The notes below the pieces were generated by a model. That model saw only the letters and a list, made by a program, of their open reading frames with translations. It was not told the DNA's origin and did no database searches. Of a DNA stretch of 56,305 bases, positions 34,452 through 42,225 are shown one piece after another. A program made the position numbers and the translations under genes. The stretch is from JAOAJC01 sp964481185 (GTDB taxonomy: Archaea; Nanobdellota; Nanobdellia; Pacearchaeales; GW2011-AR1): the NCBI GenBank assembly GCA_964481185.1, contig CAYZSY010000001.1:1-56305 (forward strand), in the 5' to 3' direction. How positions within the stretch are numbered: the first letter of the stretch is position 1; each line of letters opens with the position of its first letter.

Positions 34452-34766
34452 ATGGATAGCTTGGAGAATAATCTTCAGCCGGGAGAGGGATTTGACTGTA
34501 AGGAAATGAATGGGTTGGCGGAAGATTTTGTGAAAATTTGGTCTGATTGCGGAGCAAATCCTGAAATTTGTGTTTTTGGCAAAAGAGTTAGGCGAAGAGC
34601 CTATGTTGTCGAGAAGATGAGAGAACTGATTAAATCTACTGGAAAAATCGCGAATATTTCTGAGCTTGATGAAAACCCGCATAACAAGGGGGTTTATTAT
34701 ATCAATCTTGATGACTCTATTCAGTGCATGTCAAGGCAAAAATATATTCCTCATAGAGATTCATAA
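34452..34766 (+). CDS. Hypothetical protein (104 aa)
   Basis: Not recognised. Acidic N-terminus (MDSLENNLQPGEGFDCKEMN), a central basic helix GKRVRRRAYVVEKMRELIKS and a beta-like C-terminal end GVYYINLDDSIQ. Three or four cysteines are spread through it. A TATA-like TTTTTAAATC around 34420 precedes the ATG by about 30 nt. Its 3' end overlaps the convergent nuclease gene by 6 nt. Confidence 0.6.
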   Translation: MDSLENNLQPGEGFDCKEMNGLAEDFVKIWSDCGANPEICVFGKRVRRRAYVVEKMRELIKSTGKIANISELDENPHNKGVYYINLDDSIQCMSRQKYIPHRDS

Positions 34767-35420
34767 GAATCTTGAGAATATTTCTGCTTTTCTTCCTATT
34801 AACTTCCTTAAATCTTTTTCATCTGCGTTGATTATATTCTTGATTGATTTGAAATGGGCAAGAAGTTTCTTTGCTGTTTGAGGGCCGATATTTGGGAAGC
34901 CTTCGAGAATAAATTGTTTTTGCTCTTCATCTGTAAATTGCTGTTTTGCCCTTAATGATAACGATGCTTTTCTTGTTTTTCTTGCCAAAACCGCAAGGTA
35001 TTTTGCACTATCTTCTTCGTTTTCTGTAAAAATAATTGGAATTTTATATTCTAGAGTAGTTGAGAGAATAAATCCTCTTAATGCATTTTCGTGAATTATT
35101 CCGTTGTATAAATCAAAATTTGATGTACCTTCTATAATTAGCAGACGCTTTAGATATTGCTTCATATTTTTAAACTGAAAGAGAATCCTTTTATTAATTA
35201 TGGAAGATTTTAGGTCGGGAATTGTCTTCCTTTCTATAACTATATCGTTTACTATATAATCTCCTGTTGGAAGATTGGAAAATGTATATTCTATTCCAAG
35301 TTTTGAAAGAATCGATGGGATGAGTGAGTTTTTTTCGTGATTGTCAACAAGAATTTTTGCTGAATCTACTGGTCTTTTCTTTTTTGTTTTTTTGTTTGAG
35401 AATATGTTATGGAATGGCAT
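34761..35420 (-). CDS. hef: XPF/ERCC4 nuclease with helix-hairpin-helix (219 aa)
   Basis: The ERCC4 nuclease core carries GDY (53-55) and ERKTIPDL (63-70), the ERKxxxD signature. VDNHEKNS supplies the first acidic residue, and LRGFILSTTLEYKIPIIFTE follows the family. The C-terminal two (HhH) motifs (about 165-219) contain EGFPNIGPQTAKKLLAHF. It cuts branched or fork DNA. It corresponds to the C-terminal half of euryarchaeal Hef; the helicase half is the separate gene 35755-37296 upstream on the same strand, with one unknown gene between. Confidence 0.92.
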   Translation of the reverse strand: MPFHNIFSNKKTKKKRPVDSAKILVDNHEKNSLIPSILSKLGIEYTFSNLPTGDYIVNDIVIERKTIPDLKSSIINKRILFQFKNMKQYLKRLLIIEGTSNFDLYNGIIHENALRGFILSTTLEYKIPIIFTENEEDSAKYLAVLARKTRKASLSLRAKQQFTDEEQKQFILEGFPNIGPQTAKKLLAHFKSIKNIINADEKDLRKLIGRKAEIFSRFL

Positions 35421-35426
35421 TTTATG

Positions 35427-35744
35427 CTAACTATTTTTAAGGTCTTTAAGACTTTTAATATACTCTCTTTGTGCGAGCATCATTGCTTTCGCGTTTGGAC
35501 AGTCTATTAGAAGACAATATGGGAGGTGGTGTAGATAGTATCTCCAAGTTGTTATATGAATGTGGCAATGCTCATCTATAACTTTTTTTCCTATTAATGG
35601 CAGAGTGTGGGGTGTTCTATGGGGCGGGCAATATCTTTGTTCTCTCTCTTCTAAAAATGCAGAGGTTTTTATTTTATCTGTTACATTCATAAACCATCTT
35701 CCTTTTTCATCTTTTGCTATAAGTTTTTTAATTAAATTTGTCAT
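35427..35744 (-). CDS. Cys/His-rich hypothetical protein between Hef parts (105 aa)
   Basis: Unrecognised. The middle carries clustered potential metal ligands: YCPPHRTPHTLP (about 38-49), DEHCHIHI (about 57-64), HHLPYCLLIDCPNA (about 72-85). A conserved-looking N-terminus LIKKLIAKDEKGRWFMNV precedes it. It lies 6 nt before the ERCC4 nuclease and 10 nt after the helicase, so the three are one operon. It could be a Zn or Fe-S protein that assists the split repair enzyme; this is inferred from location. Confidence 0.7.
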   Translation of the reverse strand: MTNLIKKLIAKDEKGRWFMNVTDKIKTSAFLEEREQRYCPPHRTPHTLPLIGKKVIDEHCHIHITTWRYYLHHLPYCLLIDCPNAKAMMLAQREYIKSLKDLKNS

Positions 35745-35754
35745 ATTTAGTTAT

Positions 35755-37296
35755 TTATTTGAAGTCGTTTAGGGTTTTAGGCTGTGAGTTGAGATGTTTT
35801 TTAACCTGCTCTATTGTTTTATACATTTTCTTCTCTCTGGCATTTGCTGCATAATGATGAATTTCATCTCTTGTGTCTTTTGTTATTAATATTATTAATT
35901 TTCCGGGCTGAAGTCTTGCTGTTCTGCCAGCTCTCTGAATTTTTCTAATTGCGCTTGGAATAGGTTCATAGAAAATGACTGTACTAACTTCAGGGATATC
36001 TAATCCTTCTTCGCCTATTGATGTTGCGCAGATTACATTTAATTTTCCTTCCCTGAAGTTATCTATCACTTGTTTCTGCTCCTTTTGGGATAAGCCGATA
36101 TTTTGCCTTTTTGCCTGTCCAATGAATATTGCAGATTTTATACATTCTATCTCGTTTATTTTTTTTGAAATTGTTGATGCAGTTTCCCTGAATTGGGAAA
36201 ATATTATTATTTTTGACTTTTTATTTCCTTTAAATTCTGAATTTACCAGCTCTACGATTTTATCTATTTTGGGATGCTCTATCTTTCTTGTTATAAGTTC
36301 TTGAAGCAGAATTAAGGAGGCATTAAACTCTGGAGATTTTACAAGTGTCTGGACTGCTCTACTCTTTTTTTGGTTTGATTGCTCTATTAAAGATTTCATA
36401 TAGATATTTAGCCCGCTTAAAGTTTGAGTTTCTAGAAGCTCTAGGGCGTGGGAGATTTTTATTGCTTGGGCGGTCCATGAGACTCCAGTCATTGCTGCAA
36501 AATTTCTTTGGGATATTTGGGAGAAAAGTCTTTGCTGAAGCTTTAGGATGGTTATTTTATTGGCTGGACCAAGAAGAAAGTTGCTTTCTTTTAATTTGTT
36601 AACTTTTTCGTCGTAAATTTTTTTGAGGAGCGCCCTAATTTCCATTAATTGGGGAGGAAAATCGACTTCTATTTTCTTATATTCTCTTTCCTGCAAATAG
36701 GGCTTAACATCTTCTGACTCTCTTGTTCTGACTTCTATCTCTTCCAAGGAAAGGTGCTTGCTGATTTGGATTACTTTTTCAGAGTCTGAGCCAGGAGAGG
36801 CTGTTAATCCAAGGATTCTCTGGTTTTTGGCATTGTTCTTGTAAGAACTAACAACTTTCGTATAATCATAGTTTTTAAGACATCTGTGGGCTTCATCTAT
36901 AATTAACAAAGAAACGTCATTTAGATTGTAAAGATAATTTTTAATATCATTTGCAATGCATTGTGGAGTTGAGAAAATTATCTCTGCGGTCTGCCAGATT
37001 TTTTTTCTCTTTTCGGATTCTATCTGACCTGTAAAAAATTGAAGATCTGCAAAAAGCTCTGGAAGGTGTTTTTTAAAATAGTCAAAATGCTGCTCTACAA
37101 GAGGCTTTGTCGGAGCGAGAAAGAGAACTTTTGTTGTGGGGTGTTTTTTTAATCGTTCTATTGAGAGCATCAAGGCGATTAAGGTTTTGCCAACACCGGT
37201 AGGAAGAACAACAAGAGTGTTTTTTTCTTTTGTCGTTTCAAAAATTGCTTTTTGGTAGCCTCTTGGCTCAATATTTAGTATTTCAGCTTCTGACAT
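35755..37296 (-). CDS. hef: Hef/FANCM-type SF2 helicase (513 aa)
   Basis: The superfamily 2 helicase half of Hef. Motif I is LPTGVGKTLIAL (31-42), II IIDEAHRC (about 131-138), III GLTASPG (about 161-167). A long helical insert (about 205-330) separates the RecA lobes as in Hef/FANCM. Motifs V and VI are CATSIGEEGLDIPEV and IQRAGRTAR. The C-terminal nuclease is absent here and lies as its own gene at 34761-35420. In euryarchaea the two are one polypeptide that remodels stalled forks. Confidence 0.93.
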   Translation of the reverse strand: MSEAEILNIEPRGYQKAIFETTKEKNTLVVLPTGVGKTLIALMLSIERLKKHPTTKVLFLAPTKPLVEQHFDYFKKHLPELFADLQFFTGQIESEKRKKIWQTAEIIFSTPQCIANDIKNYLYNLNDVSLLIIDEAHRCLKNYDYTKVVSSYKNNAKNQRILGLTASPGSDSEKVIQISKHLSLEEIEVRTRESEDVKPYLQEREYKKIEVDFPPQLMEIRALLKKIYDEKVNKLKESNFLLGPANKITILKLQQRLFSQISQRNFAAMTGVSWTAQAIKISHALELLETQTLSGLNIYMKSLIEQSNQKKSRAVQTLVKSPEFNASLILLQELITRKIEHPKIDKIVELVNSEFKGNKKSKIIIFSQFRETASTISKKINEIECIKSAIFIGQAKRQNIGLSQKEQKQVIDNFREGKLNVICATSIGEEGLDIPEVSTVIFYEPIPSAIRKIQRAGRTARLQPGKLIILITKDTRDEIHHYAANAREKKMYKTIEQVKKHLNSQPKTLNDFK

Positions 37297-37325
37297 AAAA
37301 ATTTATAGAATTTCAGGGTTTAAAT

Positions 37326-37925
37326 TTATCTGTGTTCTAAATATTTCGGAATCTCAAATTCTCGAAATTCTGCAAGGTATCCTCTGCCATAGGTTAAGCG
37401 GTGGTATGCTTCTGCTTCGAGGATTGCACCTCTTAGTGCGTTGTGCGGTTTTGGTTCTGGAGGAAGACCAACATAGATTAGTGTTGAGTCAAGATTAATA
37501 GACGACTTGTTTTTGACAAGAGGAGGCGAGATGCCTCTTCTCATGTAGTGATTACGGGCTATTGAGTGTAAATCATCTGTTCTATGTCCAAATGGGGATT
37601 TTAGACATTCCCTGGTAAAAGATTCCTTCAGAAATTGCAAATCAAATCCTGCGATATTTTCTCCTGCGAGAGTTATGTCAATTATTTTGTGGGTCCAATC
37701 AATTAAGTTTTCAAGAATTTCTTTTTGAGATAGTTTGTTTGTGTTAGTTATTTGTTCTGGGGTAAATCCATTTATATTCAATGCCTCCTGGGAGATTTCA
37801 GCTCCTTTCCAGATTCTGCATTCTTCATAGAAGTGATGCGGTCCTATGTAATCAACAGCACCAATGCTAACGATTGAATTTTTTCTTGGGTCTAGACCTG
37901 TTGTTTCTATATCTAGGAAAATCAT
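37326..37925 (-). CDS. DnaQ-like 3'-5' exonuclease-fold protein, catalytic Asp missing (199 aa)
   Basis: RNase H-like DEDD fold. Exo I is FLDIETTGLDP (D5, E7), Exo II is in GENIAGFDLQFL (Asp near 103), Exo III should be HxxxxD but reads HNALRGAILEAEA with Gly in place of Asp. PKPHNAL otherwise follows the family. Either the nearby Glu substitutes or the protein has lost nuclease activity and keeps only binding. It lies upstream of the Hef helicase on the same strand (29 nt apart), suggesting a repair role. Confidence 0.85.
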   Translation of the reverse strand: MIFLDIETTGLDPRKNSIVSIGAVDYIGPHHFYEECRIWKGAEISQEALNINGFTPEQITNTNKLSQKEILENLIDWTHKIIDITLAGENIAGFDLQFLKESFTRECLKSPFGHRTDDLHSIARNHYMRRGISPPLVKNKSSINLDSTLIYVGLPPEPKPHNALRGAILEAEAYHRLTYGRGYLAEFREFEIPKYLEHR

Positions 37926-37995
37926 TTTGTTCGTTTAGACTAATTTGATTATGTTCTTATAAAATTATGTGACTACTATATTTCAATAGTCTTGA

Positions 37996-38634
37996 TCAGA
38001 GAATCATCGCGTACAGGCTAATTATCAATGTTATTAGGGCGAGAGCTGTCCAGAGAACGCGGGAGCCGAAGAATATTTGCGAGCCATCTAGCTTTGATAT
38101 TGGAATGAGATTTGAGAGGGCGTAATATGCAGAGAGCTTTGAGAAATATTCTAAATTAAATGGGAGGAAGTAGGCGATAATTCCTAAAATAAGAACTGCC
38201 ACGATTCCAGCTGTGCCTATGAGTCCATTGTGCCACTCCGTTAATTCTGTAAAACTATACACTCCAAATCTCTTGGCTGCCCTTCTTTTTAGAGCTCCTG
38301 CCTCATATGTTAAGAATGCGGGGAATTTTATCAATCCTAGTGAAAAGATGGAGAGGAATATTGGGAAGATTATTCCTCCTGGAATTTCTTTTTCCAGCTT
38401 TTGATGTTTTTTTATTCCATATCTCGAGACGTTCCAGATTTCGTGTTCTACATCTGCATCAAGAGCATATGCCATTAATTTTTTAGCAAAAACAGAGACA
38501 AGTATTATTATAACTGCAAACAGAAAAACGAGCGGGAGAATATCCCATCTGCCCTCTATGAGAAAAGAGAGAGCTCCTATCATGCTAAATAAAATTATTG
38601 CTCCTAAAATATGGAGGAATTCTCTGTTTTTCAT
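37996..38634 (-). CDS. M50 (site-2 protease)-like membrane protein lacking HExxH (212 aa)
   Basis: Five or six membrane helices. The C-terminal SNLIPISKLDGSQIFFG matches the second M50 motif (N-x-x-P-x-x-x-LDG). The N-terminal HExxH zinc motif is absent; only REFLH-type sequence is seen at the start. So the fold is M50-like, but the protease site is incomplete, as in several archaeal homologues. A TATA-like CTTTATTAAAC lies about 33 nt before the ATG. Possible role in membrane-protein quality control without cleavage is a guess. Confidence 0.65.
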   Translation of the reverse strand: MKNREFLHILGAIILFSMIGALSFLIEGRWDILPLVFLFAVIIILVSVFAKKLMAYALDADVEHEIWNVSRYGIKKHQKLEKEIPGGIIFPIFLSIFSLGLIKFPAFLTYEAGALKRRAAKRFGVYSFTELTEWHNGLIGTAGIVAVLILGIIAYFLPFNLEYFSKLSAYYALSNLIPISKLDGSQIFFGSRVLWTALALITLIISLYAMIL

Positions 38635-38747
38635 AATTTTTTAATGATAATCTGTTTAATAAAGATTATGATTACTATATTGTCTCGTTTGGCTAATATA
38701 TTCTCTAAAAACATAAAGTATAAATACTCCCTGAGATAGATTTTTTT

Positions 38748-39050
38748 ATGTTAAGAATAAAAAAGATAAGCGATGTTCTTGGAAAGCACGCATATACTTC
38801 GGATGGAGATTATTTTGGGCAGGTTGAAGAGGTAAATCTTGTTGACAACAAGATAGACGGGTGGAAGATAAGGCTTAATTCTGGACTGGCAAGTTCAATT
38901 GGTGGAGCAAAAGGAGTTATTATTCCGCATCAGTTTGTAAAGGCAATAGGCGATGTTTTTGTAATCACGAAAGCATCTTTACCAACTGTTGAGACAGAAG
39001 CAAGCGAGAGTCCTGCTTCTAATGCAGGGGATGCTGTTAATCTGGCTTAA
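38748..39050 (+). CDS. PRC-barrel domain protein (100 aa)
   Basis: A single PRC-barrel: ISDVLGKHAYTSDGDYFGQV opens the domain, IDGWKIRLN is the third strand and GVIIPHQFVKAIGDVFVIT the closing half. An acidic, Ala/Ser-rich tail (ETEASESPASNAGDAVNLA) follows. The pattern agrees with the other copy at 17137-17397 though sequence is diverged. A TATA-like AGTATAAATAC 31 nt before the ATG gives a leaderless start. The gene-free 337 nt that follow hold a train of hairpins. Confidence 0.85.
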   Translation: MLRIKKISDVLGKHAYTSDGDYFGQVEEVNLVDNKIDGWKIRLNSGLASSIGGAKGVIIPHQFVKAIGDVFVITKASLPTVETEASESPASNAGDAVNLA

Positions 39051-39147
39051 GCTGAATTAGATATTTCTGGAGATAGAAATTGAGATTTAGTATTGTACTT
39101 GATAAATTAGTATTTTGTTTTGAGGGATTTGGGCTTCTAAAGTTATG

Positions 39148-39320
39148 TCAAGAAACTTGAGCACAAGAGAATTGCTTAAGTTTGCAATTCTCTGTGCAGC
39201 AAATCTAAAAGATTTGCTTGCATCCAAACCTCAAGAATGCTGAAGTTTGCATTCTTGATGGCATTCAAGAACTTACGTTCTTGATGAGTCCCGAACAAAC
39301 CATGGCTTTTAAGCCATGGT
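39148..39320. repeat. Train of six consecutive perfect hairpins
   Basis: In order: TCAAG/CTTGA (39148-39160, loop AAA); GCAC-A-AGAGAATTGC/GCAATTCTCT-GTGC (39161-39197, loop TTAAGTTT); AGCAAATCT/AGATTTGCT (39198-39218, loop AAA); TCAAGAATGC/GCATTCTTGA (39231-39258, loop TGAAGTTT); TCAAGAAC/GTTCTTGA (39265-39284, loop TTAC); ACCATGGCTT/AAGCCATGGT (39299-39320). The first three abut without gaps. Loops of the second and fourth differ by one base although their stems differ. There is no ORF. More than four fifths of the bases lie in these units. Confidence 0.75.
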
Positions 39321-39387
39321 AAAACTCAAAGACTTTTTGATTTTAACTTGTGATAAGGTTTAAATATCAAAATGATTGCTCTTCAAT

Positions 39388-39891
39388 ATGGTTGAAACTA
39401 TTTTATCTGGACCATTTTTCAGGGAGCTAGTTCTGCCTTTTCTTCTTGTTTTTGCCATTGTTTTTGCAGTTCTTCAGAAATCTCAGATATTGGGGAAAGA
39501 CAAGAAGCAGATTGACGCTATTGTTGCGCTTGTTTTAGGATTAATTGTTGTTGCAATTGGCTCTGCTACGAACATTATCACAGGAATTATTCCTGTTCTT
39601 GCTGTGGGCCTTGTTATTCTTCTTGCTTTCTTTTTGCTTTGGGGATTTGCGTTTCATGGAGAAGAATTTAAGACACCATTAGCTGTGAAGGGAATAATAG
39701 GAATTGGAGCGGCAATTGCGGTCATAATTACTACCCTTGTTCTTACTGGTGCATGGGATTATATAAAGAATCTTGCGAATGGCGGCGGTTCTTCGGTAAT
39801 GACAAATATTATTTTCGGGATTCTTATTATTATAGCCATTGTGGCTGTAATTGGCGGTTTTGGCGGGAAGTCTGGCGAGAAGAAGGATTAA
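39388..39891 (+). CDS. Membrane protein, first of three paralogues (167 aa)
   Basis: Four or five hydrophobic helices. The signature FFRELVLPFLLVFAIVFAVL and SQILGKDKKQID...IVALVLGLIVVAIG recurs in the next two genes (LPFLLIFSVVFGIL / LGKQKGVN; LPILSFLLIFAVVF / LGEESKFLN). A Gly/Ser stretch NGGGSS precedes the last helix, and the C-terminus GGKSGEKKD is basic. ATG 39388 follows a TATA-like GGTTTAAATATC by about 28 nt. Function unknown. Confidence 0.75.
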   Translation: MVETILSGPFFRELVLPFLLVFAIVFAVLQKSQILGKDKKQIDAIVALVLGLIVVAIGSATNIITGIIPVLAVGLVILLAFFLLWGFAFHGEEFKTPLAVKGIIGIGAAIAVIITTLVLTGAWDYIKNLANGGGSSVMTNIIFGILIIIAIVAVIGGFGGKSGEKKD

Positions 39892-39968
39892 GAGGCAGTT
39901 TTGGACGGTAGAAAGAGGGATATTTTTGTCAACGAAACATATTTAAACAAATTCATTTTTAGCATGAT

Positions 39969-40508
39969 ATGGCTTTTACAATAGCAGACATATTAAACCA
40001 GTGGCAGACAGCAGGGGTGTTTGATTATATCCTTCCTTTCCTTCTTATTTTCTCAGTTGTGTTTGGAATTCTTGCTTCTACGAACATTCTTGGAAAGCAG
40101 AAAGGAGTTAATGTAATTGTCTCGCTTGTTGTAGGGCTTTTGGCTTTGAGATTGGGGTTTGTGCAGCTGTTTTTTGCCCAGATATTTCCAAGGCTCGGTG
40201 TGGGAATTGGGGTAATTCTTGCGCTTCTTATATTGACTGGATTGTTCGTTAATAAAAAGGAAGCAAGATATTGGATGTGGGGGATTGCAGGAGTTGCTGT
40301 TCTTATCTGGTTGTTTGTGCTTGTTAATAGCTTTCAGAGTGTTGGCTGGCTTGGAATTTATGGGGGGTATGTTGGAGATTATGCTGGATTGATAATTGGA
40401 CTTGTTTTGCTAATTGGAGTGATTATTGCTGTTGTTGCCTCCAAATCTGGAGGAAGCAGTGACGGATCGTTTGAAAGACAGGAATATCATGCTGGTAAAA
40501 GTGATTAA
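39969..40508 (+). CDS. Membrane protein, second of three paralogues (179 aa)
   Basis: Same plan as its neighbours: ILNQWQTAGVFDYILPFLLI, then NILGKQKGVNVIVSLVVGLL; five hydrophobic helices; Gly/Ser-rich polar C-terminus (SKSGGSSDGSFERQEYHAGK). It has its own TATA-like ACATATTTAAAC about 30 nt upstream. A gap of 6 nt to the third paralogue means the two are co-transcribed. Function unknown. Confidence 0.75.
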   Translation: MAFTIADILNQWQTAGVFDYILPFLLIFSVVFGILASTNILGKQKGVNVIVSLVVGLLALRLGFVQLFFAQIFPRLGVGIGVILALLILTGLFVNKKEARYWMWGIAGVAVLIWLFVLVNSFQSVGWLGIYGGYVGDYAGLIIGLVLLIGVIIAVVASKSGGSSDGSFERQEYHAGKSD

Positions 40509-40514
40509 ATCAAA

Positions 40515-40988
40515 ATGGCTGTCGATATATCTTTAATTCAAGATTTTCTGCCGATTCTTAGTTTTCTTCTTATTTTTGCAGTAGTTTTTGCCCTTCTTGC
40601 AAAATACAAACTTTTGGGGGAAGAGAGCAAGTTCCTTAATTTGTTTGTTTCTTTTCTTATCGCAGCAATTTTTGTAAGCTTGACAAGCGCAAGAGATTAT
40701 GTTCTTGCCATAACTCCTTGGTTTGTTGTGTTTGTGCTTATCTCTCTTTTTATTTTTGTGCTTGTGGGATTTGCAGGAGAAGTTCCTAAAGGATTTAAAA
40801 CTGGAATTGGAGTTGTTTTAGTTATTGCTTTGCTTCTGGCATTTTTAATTTCTGCTTATTTCACTTTCTCTTCTGAGTCTTTTTTTGTAAGTCTAGCTAA
40901 CTGGGTTTCAAAGCCGAGAATTTATGGGGCGTTTCTGCTTGTTGCATTAGGTGCTTTAGTCAGTTGGATTCTAGCAAAAGCGAAATAG
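40515..40988 (+). CDS. Membrane protein, third of three paralogues (157 aa)
   Basis: The most diverged copy: LIQDFLPILSFLLIFAVVFA, LLGEESKFLNLFVSFLIAAI, then two or three more helices and the short end SWILAKAK. It lacks the Gly/Ser-rich tail of the other two. Co-transcribed with the second copy. Three tandem paralogues could form a hetero-oligomeric membrane complex; this is inference. Confidence 0.7.
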   Translation: MAVDISLIQDFLPILSFLLIFAVVFALLAKYKLLGEESKFLNLFVSFLIAAIFVSLTSARDYVLAITPWFVVFVLISLFIFVLVGFAGEVPKGFKTGIGVVLVIALLLAFLISAYFTFSSESFFVSLANWVSKPRIYGAFLLVALGALVSWILAKAK

Positions 40989-41004
40989 ATTTGCTAGTTT
41001 GGTA

Positions 41005-41778
41005 TTAATTTAAGGAATCTTCAGGTTGGGGATGCTGTCTTCTTTGGGTTTTGTCTCTGGTTGTTGAGTCTAAAGACAATGATGGGGCGAGGGCTTTGAA
41101 AGATTTCTGGGTTTCTATGAGCTCTTTTTTTATGTCATCAATGTTTGTCATATAATCACCAACTTTCTGCATTATTGAGAGATTTAACCTATCTATTATT
41201 GCCTCTATCTTCTTGAGACGACTATCAAGATAGGAGAGTTTTGTTTCTGTTGTTGTCTTTAAGTCAATTATTTTCTCCATGTCTTTTTTAATTGTCGCAA
41301 ATTTCTCTGAAACTACCTGTTCTGCTATTTCTGTTATTGTGTCAGAGCTTATTCCTCCAGATTGCTGCTGGTATTGTTCTTGAGGATATTGCTGCTGATA
41401 TTCAGGATATTCTTGTGATTGTGTTTGTTGCATTGACTGCATTTGTTGAGTTTGTGGATATTGTTGCTCTTGAGGATATTGAATTTGTTGTTCTTGCATC
41501 TGCTGCGATGGTGCAAATTCTTGGGATTGCATTTGTTGATATTGCTGTTCTGTCTGCATCATCTGTGCGGGCTCTTGCTGAATTTCCTGGCTGTTTTGAA
41601 TAGAAGCTTCTGCTTCTGGCTGGGGAACTTCCCCTGAAACAGCCCCTTTTATTTTTGATTGGGAAAGCGCTTCGACTATTTCTCTTGGAGCGATTCCTTG
41701 TTGCCTTAGAGAAGAGATAATTTCCTGCTCTGTTTTTCCCTCACCCTGCATCTTTTTTATTTCGTTAAGCAATGCCAT
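41005..41778 (-). CDS. Gln-rich linker protein with C-terminal coiled coil (257 aa)
   Basis: N-terminal 45 residues are a small helical domain (MALLNEIKKMQGEGKTEQEI, then GIAPREIVEAL) of UBA-like appearance. Residues about 60-140 are almost only Gln, Tyr, Pro, Met, Ser and Glu. The C-terminal 110 residues form heptads (TITEIAEQVVSEKFATIKKD and onward). No membrane segment. The design, plus the position beside a coiled-coil gene and the pilus ATPase, resembles accessory scaffold proteins such as archaellum FlaC/D/E, but no sequence proof. Confidence 0.7.
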   Translation of the reverse strand: MALLNEIKKMQGEGKTEQEIISSLRQQGIAPREIVEALSQSKIKGAVSGEVPQPEAEASIQNSQEIQQEPAQMMQTEQQYQQMQSQEFAPSQQMQEQQIQYPQEQQYPQTQQMQSMQQTQSQEYPEYQQQYPQEQYQQQSGGISSDTITEIAEQVVSEKFATIKKDMEKIIDLKTTTETKLSYLDSRLKKIEAIIDRLNLSIMQKVGDYMTNIDDIKKELIETQKSFKALAPSLSLDSTTRDKTQRRQHPQPEDSLN

Positions 41779-41824
41779 TATTACTTCCTTTAATTATGTA
41801 TTGCAAGTGTGTTTAAATTACTAT

Positions 41825-42124
41825 CTACGACTTTCTAAATAAATCAAACTGCCTTTGCAATATTATTAATTCTTCTTTTCTTGCCATCTGGGTAATCTGC
41901 TCGGCCATTCTTTGCATTAACTCTTTTAATCTATTTGTTTCTTCTCTAAGAACTATTAAACTTGATTTTATCTCTTGTATTTCTTTGAAGCTTTTGTCTC
42001 TTTCTTCTATCAAGCTTTGACCGAGAAGAAGAACCCTGTCTCTCAAGAGCCGGTCTCTCTCTTCCAAATCTCTTATCCTTATGTTGCTGTCTAGAGAGGG
42101 CTGTTTTGCGTAGGATTCTACCAT
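41825..42124 (-). CDS. Coiled-coil protein (99 aa)
   Basis: Nearly the whole length is charged heptad coiled coil (IRDLEERDRLLRDRVLLLGQ ... LKELMQRMAEQITQMARKEE). There is no membrane segment or recognised family. It is divergent to the pilus ATPase gene with about 100 nt between the starts, and shares strand with the Gln-rich coiled-coil gene downstream. The two may interact with each other or with the ATPase. Confidence 0.7.
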   Translation of the reverse strand: MVESYAKQPSLDSNIRIRDLEERDRLLRDRVLLLGQSLIEERDKSFKEIQEIKSSLIVLREETNRLKELMQRMAEQITQMARKEELIILQRQFDLFRKS

Positions 42125-42225
42125 AAATTAACCAATTTTCATGAGTTTAAATATCTTTTAGGTAAGGGGCGATAGGAACTTATATAATCTATAATTTCTT
42201 TTGAAAATTATTAAGGTGAAAGAAA

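Noticed and set aside
41330..41640. Tandem repeat array in the Gln-rich gene
   Set aside because: The repetition is explained by CAA/CAG codon runs in a low-complexity protein; no fixed repeat unit.
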